Shown here: positions 1-5,834 of the stretch, piece after piece
How positions within the stretch are numbered: position 1 is the stretch's first letter
Layout: each line of letters starts with the position of its first letter
Translations under genes and position numbers: made by a program
The notes under the pieces: model-generated
Told to the model about the DNA's origin: nothing
Databases searched by the model: none
Seen by the model: the letters and a program-made list of their open reading frames with translations, nothing else
From: Sedimentisphaerales bacterium
GTDB taxonomy: Bacteria; Planctomycetota; Phycisphaerae; Sedimentisphaerales; SG8-4
NCBI GenBank assembly: GCA_016932895.1
Contig: JAFGCA010000618.1
Span: 1 to 14,352 of the forward strand
Direction: 5' to 3'
DNA length: 14,352 nucleotides

Positions 1-100
1 CCGCCAAAGACACCAACCCCTCCTCCGCATGAAAAGACGCCCGACACCGACACATCCCAAAACCCCGGCCTCGTGCTCTGTCTCAGCTCATCAGAGTTTT

Positions 101-128
101 GTCATGCTGAACGAAGTGAAGCATCTGG
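101..128. repeat. Dispersed intergenic repeat (CATGCTGAACGAAGTGAAGCATCTG type)
   Basis: The stretch contains CATGCTGA, GCGAAG-like and GAAGCATCTG blocks. These match, from memory, a short dispersed repeat found between genes in many environmental bacteria, which gives spurious translations such as HAERSEAS. The two ends are partly self-complementary (ATGCT / AGCAT). Only one copy is in this window, so its repeat status rests on recognition, not on copies seen here. Confidence 0.55.
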
Positions 129-246
129 GCACAGAAAGAGAAGTCGGCATCGCGTCGAAAGGGACGTGGCGTGGCCGGATGTGTCGCTGGTCCTGGAACC
201 GGCGAAAAAGGAATCGCTTGGGCGGCTGCGCTGCGCCCGGCGCGAT

Positions 247-270
247 GGCTCACTGCATCCGCAGTGAGCC
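247..270 (-). other. Perfect 10-bp hairpin, candidate DGR cruciform
   Basis: GGCTCACTGC (247-256) and GCAGTGAGCC (261-270) are perfect inverted repeats around the 4-base loop ATCC (GGAT on the gene's strand). The hairpin lies 42 bases beyond the stop of the KAP-FGE gene. It is not followed by a T-run on the minus strand, so it does not look like an intrinsic terminator for that gene. DGR target genes typically carry a GC-rich stem of about 7-10 bp with a 4-base loop just downstream of the variable region, needed for efficient retrohoming. A transcript-end or other function remains possible. Confidence 0.55.
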
Positions 271-312
271 CCTGTTTTACTGGAGCCGTTCGCTCCGCTC
301 ACGGTCTTGAGC

Positions 313-2394
313 TCATGAACTGGGGACCAGAACCACACGAAAGCCCAGGATAACGATCCGGATGCCCGGGTGATGCCCGAGCCGGTACGAGCAGCGGCAG
401 AACTCGGCGGGATCGAGCCAACTGCCGCCCCGGAACACGCGGCCCGAGCCCTCATCCGATTCCCGAACCCTCCCGTCGTCCGGGGCATTCTTGTAGTCCT
501 CGTCCCAGCGGTCCAGGCACCATTCCCACACGTTTCCGTGCATGTCGTACAGGCCCCAATCGTTGGGCTTCTTTTTGCCCACCGGATGCGTCGTACGCTC
601 CGAGTTCTTACCATACCAGGCATAATCCTCGAGCAGGCTCTCGTCGTCTCCAAAACAGTATCTCGCAGTGCTGCCGGCCCGACAGGCATACTCCCATTGG
701 GCCTCGCTGGGAAGCGTGTAGTCCCGTCCCGTCTTCTGCGACAGCCTCTCGCAGAACTCCCTGGCATCATGCCAGGAAACCGACTCCACCGGCAAATCCT
801 CGCCTTTGAAATGGGACGGGTTGTGCCCCATAACCGCTGCATATTGCGCCTGCGTCACGGGCATGGCACTCATCTCAAAGCGTTGCAGTGTGACACGATG
901 GATCGGCTGTTCCTCTTCTTCCTCGGTGCTGCCCATATCGAATTGTCCACCCTCGATGACGACCATATTGTCCTGTAATTGACGGATCGGCTCATCGATG
1001 TCGGCAGCCTGCTCTGCCTTGCTGGGCCTGCTCTTTTCTTTCTCGCCCAGCGTGCTCTCGCTGGCCTGGCCTAACATGTGGCGAAATTCCGCGTCGGCCA
1101 GCCATCTTCGACCAACTTTGGACTTCAGAAGGTTGCACAAGTGTTCATTCTTGTCGAGCGTCTCAATGGCCTTCTTCAGCTCGCTCTCCAAACCGGTGAC
1201 ACTGATGCTGCTCAAATCGGCGATCAATTCCCCGTGGACTTCACCGGCTTCCTGCAAACGCTCAGCCAGAAGTTCGCCTATCGTGATCGTCCGCTGCTCC
1301 TCACCTTCCTCTGCGGTCGGTATCACGGTAACGTCCAGGGCGTTGCGAAAGCGTTTGTATTTGGGCTCGTCTGTAGCGATGTGCAGCAACAGGGCTAAGG
1401 GATCATACTCATCCTTCCCCTCCAACTTGCCGATACGTACGGTCACCATAACGCGGTTGAGCAGCCTGATAATCGATCTCGGATTGCGCTTGCAGGCTTC
1501 CGCAATCAGGGATACTACGTTGGGCACAGATTCCTGGCGGAATACCTGTCCTTCCTTCAGCAGGCTCTCAATGTAGTCCGCCATGTCATCCGGCTCCCGC
1601 GCCGGGACCGGGACTTTGATCTGAACGATCTTGTCGAGGTAATCCTCGAAATAGCTCCCATCAATGTTGTAATCCTTGGCGTACTTGGCCTTGATGAAAT
1701 CTTGAATAATCCGTTCATACACGCCCAACACGAATGAGAAGCCCGGTAGGTTCAGGACCAGCTTGATCCCTTCCAGCAGTTCCACCGCCTTGGGTGGAAA
1801 GCAACGGTCCAGATCGTCGACAAAGACGACAATGCGCGGAGCGGTGGCGCCGGCCGCACATTCTGCAAGCCTCTCGAAGGCATCGAAATAGAGGCTGCGG
1901 GCCAGGACCGAGTCCTTGGTCAGGTCCTGGTAGCGCTCGATCATGTCCTTGGGCGAAAGGTTGACCTCGGCCTCGGAGATGAGCGGGATTCCGACCTTGC
2001 CCTTGATGGAGAAGCCGTACGCGATAGCCCGGAGGGCGTCTCGCATGCTCTTGGCACCGTCAGCCAGCTTGGCCGACCACTTCTTCTGCGCCAATTCTTT
2101 GTTGATCGTCGCCGTCAGTGGCACGATCAGATGTTCTTCCTTCTCATACTGCCAGGCGTTGAACCAAACCGCCGCTGCCGCTTTCTCCTTGTCCACCTCG
2201 TCCTGGATCAACCGCATCAGGCTCGTCTTGCCTGTCCCCCACTCGCCAAAAACCCCGATCGTGATGGAGTCTTTCGTTTCAATCGTGGCACGGGCGAGTA
2301 CTGTGGCATAAGATGAGAACTTCAGAAGGTCGCCGCGCTTCGATTCCCGCACGGGAACATCGCCCAGCAGCGCATAATTGTCTTTCTTCGCCAT
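313..2394 (-). CDS. KAP P-loop NTPase fused to FGE-sulfatase domain; likely DGR-diversified target
   Basis: This 693-aa protein starts at an ATG preceded by GGAGAGGAG. Residues about 20-350 are a KAP-family NTPase: Walker A GEWGTGKT at 50-57, the family motif WFNAWQYEKEEHL at 77-89, and Walker B ending DDLDRC at 193-198. A charged linker (about 430-475) leads to an FGE-sulfatase/C-type-lectin-like domain (477-693) with MDMG-like, WEYACRAG, GLYDMHGNVWEWC and RGGSW motifs. C666 matches one catalytic Cys of true FGE, but the other position is Asp661, so sulfatase activation is unlikely. KAP NTPases are signalling or membrane-associated switch ATPases, some linked to phage exclusion; no transmembrane helix is evident here. 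I infer a switch NTPase with a ligand-recognition tail. The gene follows a 68-aa gene by 43 nt, probably in one transcript. Its last residues look hypervariable (see the variable-region entry). Confidence 0.85.
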   Translation of the reverse strand: MAKKDNYALLGDVPVRESKRGDLLKFSSYATVLARATIETKDSITIGVFGEWGTGKTSLMRLIQDEVDKEKAAAAVWFNAWQYEKEEHLIVPLTATINKELAQKKWSAKLADGAKSMRDALRAIAYGFSIKGKVGIPLISEAEVNLSPKDMIERYQDLTKDSVLARSLYFDAFERLAECAAGATAPRIVVFVDDLDRCFPPKAVELLEGIKLVLNLPGFSFVLGVYERIIQDFIKAKYAKDYNIDGSYFEDYLDKIVQIKVPVPAREPDDMADYIESLLKEGQVFRQESVPNVVSLIAEACKRNPRSIIRLLNRVMVTVRIGKLEGKDEYDPLALLLHIATDEPKYKRFRNALDVTVIPTAEEGEEQRTITIGELLAERLQEAGEVHGELIADLSSISVTGLESELKKAIETLDKNEHLCNLLKSKVGRRWLADAEFRHMLGQASESTLGEKEKSRPSKAEQAADIDEPIRQLQDNMVVIEGGQFDMGSTEEEEEQPIHRVTLQRFEMSAMPVTQAQYAAVMGHNPSHFKGEDLPVESVSWHDAREFCERLSQKTGRDYTLPSEAQWEYACRAGSTARYCFGDDESLLEDYAWYGKNSERTTHPVGKKKPNDWGLYDMHGNVWEWCLDRWDEDYKNAPDDGRVRESDEGSGRVFRGGSWLDPAEFCRCSYRLGHHPGIRIVILGFRVVLVPSS
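346..417 (-). other. Candidate DGR variable region (VR) in the FGE domain
   Basis: These bases encode residues 660-683, between the GGSW motif (656-659) and the terminal GFRVVLVPSS. In FGE-type DGR targets this segment reads roughly as W-NNN-AE-N-CR-x-x-N-R-NxNN-P-x-N-R-NNN in the template. Here the corresponding residues are L660, D661, P662, F665, Y670, L672, H674, H675, I678, I680, V681 and I682. All twelve codons end in C or T (nine C, three T), as adenine mutagenesis of AAC/AAT codons would leave them. The framework residues W659, C666, R667, R671, P676, R679, G684 and F685 are intact. The template repeat and reverse transcriptase are not in the window, so this is inferred from pattern. 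Confidence 0.6.
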
Positions 2395-2437
2395 ACTCTA
2401 TCGCTCCTCTCCAGATCGCGTTATACCGTGCACGTCT

Positions 2438-2644
2438 TCACCCATTCTTCGGCTCGTACGCGTCGCATCTGAATTCGGCTTCGCCCTGCTGGTCGAGGCG
2501 GTTTAGATTGCAGAGCATTTCTTCGTTGGAGTCGCCGTCTTTGGCGCATGAGACGCAGAGGGCGGGCTTGGGGATCAGGTCCGGATTCAGCTCGGTCCCG
2601 TCGTCGTCGAAGAAGTGCGGCCTGTCGTCGTTGATCTCTGCCAT
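2438..2644 (-). CDS. Small conserved-looking cysteine protein of unknown function (68 aa)
   Basis: The ATG follows GAGG at about 9 nt, a reasonable ribosome binding site. The 68-aa product is acidic at its N-terminus and has four cysteines: a C30-x2-C33 pair, then C45 and C60. That spacing could bind zinc, but I do not recognise a named family. The segment around LCNLNRLDQQGEAEFRC has the look of a conserved core seen in small hypothetical proteins. There is no signal peptide or membrane segment, so it is probably cytoplasmic. It lies 43 nt upstream of the KAP-FGE gene on the same strand, so the two are probably co-transcribed. It may be a cofactor or regulator of that NTPase, but this rests on position only. 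Confidence 0.7.
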   Translation of the reverse strand: MAEINDDRPHFFDDDGTELNPDLIPKPALCVSCAKDGDSNEEMLCNLNRLDQQGEAEFRCDAYEPKNG

Positions 2645-2711
2645 AGATCGTTCCTCATTTTCGCACGTTCGGTCTTACGCTTCGGGCATACCATGCCTTG
2701 ACCTAATCCGC

Positions 2712-2736
2712 ATGGGCAACGAGTTGCCCATCCTAC
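2712..2736. repeat. Palindrome with CCTAC tail (copy 1)
   Basis: ATGGGCAAC (2712-2720) and GTTGCCCAT (2723-2731) form a perfect 9-bp stem with a 2-base centre, followed at once by CCTAC (2732-2736). The same layout occurs at 3014-3035 and 3805-3825. A T-run follows at 2737-2742. It could end plus-strand transcripts, but no plus-strand gene precedes it, so a dispersed palindromic repeat is the better reading. Confidence 0.6.
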
Positions 2737-2817
2737 TTTTTTGTCCGGCTCTCGCGGTATGGCCGGAGCGTTGCGGCTATCGGAGAAGCTTCACGTCAAA
2801 GCATGTCCGCTGGGATA

Positions 2818-2845
2818 AATCTATGCCATAAACGGGAAATTTCAA
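2818..2845 (-). promoter_or_regulatory. Possible promoter of the 68-aa/KAP-FGE transcript
   Basis: On the minus strand TTGAAA (2840-2845) is followed after 16 bases by TAGATT (2818-2823), a fair sigma-70-like pair. It lies about 175 bases upstream of the 68-aa gene, so the leader would be long and would cross the palindrome at 2712-2731. No better pair was seen closer to the gene. Confidence 0.3.
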
Positions 2846-2926
2846 GCAAAAAACCCGCCTCAAGACGTGATTTTCTTCGACGGGCGGGAACGAGCCTGGG
2901 AGGCCGGCCCATAAGCCGTGGCACGT

Positions 2927-2961
2927 GAGATTGCCGCGTCGCTTCGCTCCTCGCAATGACA
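2927..2961. repeat. Dispersed repeat (GATTGC..CGCTTCGCTCCTCGCAATGACA type)
   Basis: GAGATTGC at the left and GCAATGACA at the right flank a CGTCGCTTCGCTCC core, and the ends GATTGC / GCAATG pair partly. I recognise this as a widespread intergenic repeat whose reverse translation reads like RGAKRRGN. Only one copy is present here. Confidence 0.55.
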
Positions 2962-3013
2962 CGGTCGAATCTGTGTGAATCTTCTTTGGATTTGCGTCTG
3001 ACGGTCTGGATGC

Positions 3014-3035
3014 GTGGGTTAAGAATCCACCCTAC
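3014..3035. repeat. Palindrome with CCTAC tail (copy 2)
   Basis: GTGGGTT (3014-3020) pairs with AATCCAC (3024-3030), with one G-T pair and a 3-base loop, and CCTAC follows directly (3031-3035). The stem differs in sequence from copies 1 and 3, yet the design and tail are the same. Confidence 0.5.
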
Positions 3036-3039
3036 CGCT

Positions 3040-3110
3040 ACCTCGGTGCTCTCGGTGACCTCTGTGGCAAAAGACGTTTTTTTTGCGTCCTTCGCGTTCT
3101 TGGTGGTTTA
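3040..3110. repeat. Dispersed repeat (CTCGGTG..CTCTGTGG / CTTCGCGTTCTTGGTGG type)
   Basis: Short near-repeats CTCGGTG, CTCTCGGTGACC and CTCTGTGG are followed by an eight-T run and GCGTCCTTCGCGTTCTTGG. I recognise this as another common intergenic element, whose reverse translation reads like CHRGHREHR. A related fragment lies at 3959-3988. Confidence 0.55.
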
Positions 3111-3370
3111 AAATCCGTGGCCCGTGACCCGTGCCCCCACTCATCTGCCCTTCTACTTCACCAACCGGCGATTTTTCCCTTGACGCCGGAGTTTGGCCGA
3201 CGTATGATATTCTAAGAACTAATGCGGACACTTCGACATAGCCAGCGAGGAACAGCGGAGCATGGTTGGCGAGAAGCACATTCCATTGGACGACGGCCGG
3301 GACGGGCATGGCCTATGTCGGCGTGGGCAATGCGTAGGCGATGCACCCGTCGGCCAGGAGGCCAATGCGC

Positions 3371-3874
3371 CAAACGAACCCAATCTGTGCCATTGCGGAT
3401 TTCGGATTGCCGATTGGGGATTCGAGGGGGCGGGCGTGTCAAACGAACCCAATTCGGCCCGGCGGGCGCGCCAAACGAACCCAATCCCGCGCGGCGGGAG
3501 GCCCGCGATTGCGGATTGGAGATTGGCGATTGGGGATTCGAGGGGGTGGTCGTGTCAAACGAAGCCAACTCGGTCCGGCCGGCGCGCCAAACAAAGCCAA
3601 TTTGCCGCCGTTTTCGGTCACAAACGCCGATGGCGTGCGAAAACGAAGCCCGTCTGTGTCGGCGGGAGGGCAGCGATTGGGGATTGCGGATTGGGGATTC
3701 TTGGGGGCTGGCGTACCAAACGAACCCAATTCTCGCCGGACGTCGGGCACGGAGCGTGGAGGCCGGTCGCGCCAAACAAACCCAATTCGACGCAGCGCGG
3801 AGTCGGCGGGCACGTCCCGCCCTACAAACCGGCCGGCAAACGGCCGGGAACCGGGAATGTCAAACGAAGCCAAT
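3371..3874. repeat. Cluster of CAAACGAACCCAAT-like repeats with GATTG-rich spacers
   Basis: The 14-base core CAAACRAASCCAAT occurs eight times in the same orientation: starts at 3371, 3440, 3472, 3556, 3588, 3717, 3773 and 3861 (the 3556 copy ends CAACT). Start-to-start spacings are 69, 32, 84, 32, 129, 56 and 88, so they are irregular. Three longer compound units are visible. Each has a GATTGCGGATTGGGGATT-type block (3394-3430, 3507-3550, 3673-3710) followed within about 10 bases by a core copy. GC-rich CGGCGGGAGG or GGCGCGC stretches link the copies. The cluster is stop-poor, which creates false open frames. Similar elements are, to my recollection, abundant in Planctomycetota metagenome assemblies. 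Confidence 0.75.
3805..3825. repeat. Palindrome with CCTAC tail (copy 3)
   Basis: GGCGGG (3805-3810) pairs with CCCGCC (3816-3821) around CACGT, and CCTAC closes the element (3821-3825). It is embedded in the CAAACGAACCCAAT cluster between the copies at 3773 and 3861, so one repeat type has inserted into another or they arose together. Confidence 0.5.
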
Positions 3875-3958
3875 TTGGCTGGCGCGTGACGACGTTGTGG
3901 AGGCGCGGAAAAGGCGGAGATATGTGTAAGTTGCTATGCGGAAATCAGTTGCGATTCT

Positions 3959-3988
3959 CTCTTTGCCCTGTGCGTCTCCGTGGTGAGC
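3959..3988. repeat. Fragment of the CTTTGCCCTGTGCGTCTCCGTGGTGAG-type dispersed repeat
   Basis: This stretch has the TTTGCCCTGTGCG and CTCCGTGGTGAG blocks typical of the same broad repeat family as 3040-3110. It sits just upstream of the DUF1080 promoter and is the last repeat before that gene. Confidence 0.4.
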
Positions 3989-4013
3989 GGCCGGACCCGT
4001 TGGGAATGCAGGC

Positions 4014-4042
4014 TTGACCGGCTTCGCAGAAGTCCCTATACT
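4014..4042 (+). promoter_or_regulatory. Sigma-70-like promoter of the DUF1080 gene
   Basis: TTGACC (4014-4019) and TATACT (4037-4042) are separated by exactly 17 bases. The predicted start of transcription lies near 4049, giving a leader of about 55-60 bases to the ATG at 4107, which is preceded by GAAAGGAAG. This is one of the two best promoter matches in the window. Confidence 0.65.
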
Positions 4043-4106
4043 GCCCTTTTTACAGAACGCTTTACCAACGGCACACAGCCATCCGTCAGAGAAAGGAAGA
4101 TGACCC

Positions 4107-5456
4107 ATGCGAAGATGTAGATGCACCACCGGTTTTCGCCCCCACATTGTTGGACTGACACTGCTGATCGCGTCGACGACCCTGCTGTCCGGCACGGCCG
4201 CAGCGGCGGTCCAGGCGCCCGAAGGCTTCACCGCCCTGTTCAACGGCACGGACCTGACCGGCTGGAAAGGCCTGCTGCGAGGCCCGTACGACAACCCGGC
4301 CAAGCGAGCGACCCTCTCGGCCGACGAGCTGGCGAAACTCCAGCAGCAGGCGGACGAGGACATGCGGGCCCACTGGACGGTCGTCGACGGCGCCCTGACC
4401 TTCGACGGCAAGGGCCACAGCCTCTGCACCGCCAAGGACTACGGCGACTTCGAGATGTTGGTGGACTGGAAGATCCAGGACGGCGGCGACAGCGGCATCT
4501 ATCTGCGCGGCGCCCCGCAGGTCCAGATCTGGGACCCGTCGCGGACGAACGTCGGCGCCCAGGTCGGCTCCGGCGGCCTCTACAACAACCAGAAGAACCC
4601 CAGCAAGCCCAAAAAGAAGGCCGACAAGCCGATCGGCGAGTGGAACACCTTCCGCATCATCATGATCGGCGAGAGGGTCACGGTCCTTCTCAACGGCGAG
4701 CTGATCGTCGACAACGTCATCATGGAGAACTACTGGGAGCGCGACAAGCCGATCTACCCGACGGGCCAGATCGAGCTGCAATCCCACGGCAGCGTCCTGC
4801 AGTTCCGCAACGTCTTCCTCCGCGAGATCCCCCGCGAAAAACCGAAGAACCGCCTGACCAAGAGAGAGCAAAAGAACGGATTCGTGCAACTGTTCAACGG
4901 CACGGACCATACCGGCTGGGTGGGCAACACCGAGGGGTACGCCGTCAGGGACGGGGTGCTGGTTTGCGATCCCGCGGCCGGCGGCAGCGGCAACCTCTAC
5001 ACGGCCGACGAATACGGGGACTTCATTTTCCGCTTCGAGTTCCGCCTCACGCCCGGCGCCAACAACGGCCTGGGGATTCGCACGCCGTTGAACGTCAACG
5101 CCGCCTATGAGGGCATGGAGATTCAGATCCTCGACAATACGTCGCCGCGCTACACGGGCTGGCTCAAAGACTACCAGCACCACGGCTCGATCTACGGCGT
5201 CGTCCCCGCCAAGACCGGGCACCTCAAGCCCGTGGGCGAATGGAACCGCGAGGAAGTCACAGCCAAAGGCAAGCAGATCACCGTCAAGCTCAACGGCGCG
5301 ACAATCGTGGATGCCGACATCGAAGAGGCCAGCACGCCGAAGACCCTCGACGGGCAGAAACACCCGGGTCTCGAACGCGCCAAGGGCCACATCGGCTTCT
5401 GCGGCCACGGCGACTACCTCGAGTTCCGCAACATCCGGATCAAGTCACTGGATTAA
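4107..5456 (+). CDS. Secreted protein with two DUF1080 (3-keto-disaccharide hydrolase-type) domains
   Basis: The 449-aa product starts at an ATG with GAAAGGAAG about 8 bases upstream. Residues 1-34 form a signal peptide: Arg-rich start, hydrophobic [11 protein letters not shown] core and an Ala-rich cleavage zone. Two DUF1080 domains follow. The first (about 38-243) opens [15 protein letters not shown] and closes FRNVFLREI; the second (about 258-447) opens [15 protein letters not shown] and closes FRNIRIKSL. Members adopt a concanavalin-like jelly roll, and some hydrolyse 3-keto-glycosides made by GFO/IDH-type oxidases; others may simply bind sugar. It probably acts in the periplasm or at the cell surface on polysaccharide-derived glycosides. 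The gene stands alone behind its own promoter and ends before a strong hairpin. No oxidoreductase partner is nearby. The domain call is secure, the activity inferred. Confidence 0.88.
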   Translation: MRRCRCTTGFRPHIVGLTLLIASTTLLSGTAAAAVQAPEGFTALFNGTDLTGWKGLLRGPYDNPAKRATLSADELAKLQQQADEDMRAHWTVVDGALTFDGKGHSLCTAKDYGDFEMLVDWKIQDGGDSGIYLRGAPQVQIWDPSRTNVGAQVGSGGLYNNQKNPSKPKKKADKPIGEWNTFRIIMIGERVTVLLNGELIVDNVIMENYWERDKPIYPTGQIELQSHGSVLQFRNVFLREIPREKPKNRLTKREQKNGFVQLFNGTDHTGWVGNTEGYAVRDGVLVCDPAAGGSGNLYTADEYGDFIFRFEFRLTPGANNGLGIRTPLNVNAAYEGMEIQILDNTSPRYTGWLKDYQHHGSIYGVVPAKTGHLKPVGEWNREEVTAKGKQITVKLNGATIVDADIEEASTPKTLDGQKHPGLERAKGHIGFCGHGDYLEFRNIRIKSLD

Positions 5457-5474
5457 GCCGGCGGCATGTCGCGA

Positions 5475-5508
5475 CCCTCGATACGGCGAAACGTCACCGT
5501 GTCGAGGG
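5475..5508 (+). terminator. 12-bp hairpin just after the DUF1080 gene
   Basis: CCCTCGATACGG (5475-5486) pairs with CCGTGTCGAGGG (5497-5508), with one T-G pair and a 10-base loop, 18 bases after the stop codon. There is no U-tract, so it is not a textbook intrinsic terminator. It may define the 3' end of the transcript or stabilise it. Confidence 0.45.
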
Positions 5509-5562
5509 GACAGGCGGGAGAAGGGTCGGCGTGAACTCTCCGTCGACGAGCGATACGGCCGG

Positions 5563-5592
5563 ACCCGGGCGGCGACGAACGGCCGTCCGGGT
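5563..5592. terminator. 11-bp hairpin between convergent genes
   Basis: ACCCGGGCGGC (5563-5573) pairs with GCCGTCCGGGT (5582-5592), with one G-T pair and an 8-base loop. It sits 23 bases beyond the stop of the minus-strand 55-aa gene and may end that transcript, or serve both convergent directions. No clear T-run follows on either strand. Confidence 0.35.
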
Positions 5593-5615
5593 TCGATGTC
5601 CCTTCGTCCAGAAGC

Positions 5616-5783
5616 CTACTTGCGCAGGCCCAGGGAGTAGGGCCCGAGGAGCAGGTGGCCGCGTTTGCGTGCGTCCTTCTTCGATGTCTTCGGGCGCATC
5701 CACAGGCGGTAGCAGCCGAGCTTCTCGGCGCCCGGATCGATGCTCATCTTCGGCGATGCGACGGTGCTTGTCTTGGCGGCCAT
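5616..5783 (-). CDS. Small basic protein of unknown function (55 aa)
   Basis: This short frame has a strong ribosome binding site, GGAGGAGA, about 8 bases before its ATG, and ends with TAG. The 55-aa product begins MAAKTSTVAS, is rich in Lys/Arg (about 13 of 55), and ends in a GHLLLGPYSLGLRK-like tail. It has one Cys (C24) next to a YRLWMRPKTSKK segment. No signal peptide, membrane helix or known family is seen. Basic charge and small size would fit a nucleic-acid-binding or ribosome-associated protein, but this is speculation. It lies 51 nt downstream of the 119-aa gene on the same strand and is probably translated from the same message. The good binding site and clean start are the main evidence that it is real. 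Confidence 0.65.
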   Translation of the reverse strand: MAAKTSTVASPKMSIDPGAEKLGCYRLWMRPKTSKKDARKRGHLLLGPYSLGLRK

Positions 5784-5834
5784 AACGCAATTCTCCTCCG
5801 GTCTATGGGGCTCCGGGAACCAGGGCGGTCCCGT

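Larger units (their letters stand above)
1..312. other. Left-edge intergenic stretch, no supported gene
   Basis: These 312 bases lie downstream of the minus-strand KAP-FGE gene. I see no convincing coding frame: the open frames on both strands overlap a dispersed repeat and lack a good ribosome binding site. The stretch holds a perfect hairpin at 247-270 and a dispersed repeat at 101-128. Near the left edge, on the minus strand, a GGAGGAGG run (19-26) precedes a GTG at 11-13, which could begin a gene running off the window. Confidence 0.6.
2645..4106. other. 1.46-kb gene-free repeat zone
   Basis: No convincing coding sequence lies between the 68-aa gene and the DUF1080 gene. Open frames exist in several frames on both strands from about 3212 to 4017, but they follow repeat units and carry low-complexity, Arg/Pro-rich translations. 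The zone holds three CCTAC-tailed palindromes, at least three dispersed repeats of other types, a repeat cluster at 3371-3874, and the promoter of the DUF1080 gene at its right end. Confidence 0.7.

Noticed and set aside
29..310. Plus-strand open frames at the left edge
   Set aside because: They run through a dispersed repeat and the hairpin and have no clear ribosome binding site or recognisable domain.
102..842. Minus-strand 246-aa open frame overlapping the 3' end of the KAP-FGE gene
   Set aside because: It lies in another frame of a gene with clear domain content. Its translation is low-complexity and reads past the hairpin.
2712..2742. Intrinsic terminator (hairpin plus six T)
   Set aside because: No plus-strand gene precedes it, and the same hairpin-CCTAC layout recurs twice without the T-run, so a repeat explains it better.
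3371..3874. CRISPR array
   Set aside because: The core is only 14 bases, varies in sequence, and has spacings from 32 to 129 bases; no cas gene is present.
3212..4017. Long overlapping open frames on both strands in the repeat zone
   Set aside because: Their translations are Arg/Pro-rich, follow the repeat units (NEPN, QTNPI, KRTQF-like phrases) and overlap in several frames at once. The lack of stops is a by-product of the repeats.
4086..5408. Long minus-strand open frame opposite the DUF1080 gene
   Set aside because: It mirrors GC-rich codon bias; the plus-strand frame has a signal peptide, two known domains, a promoter and a binding site.
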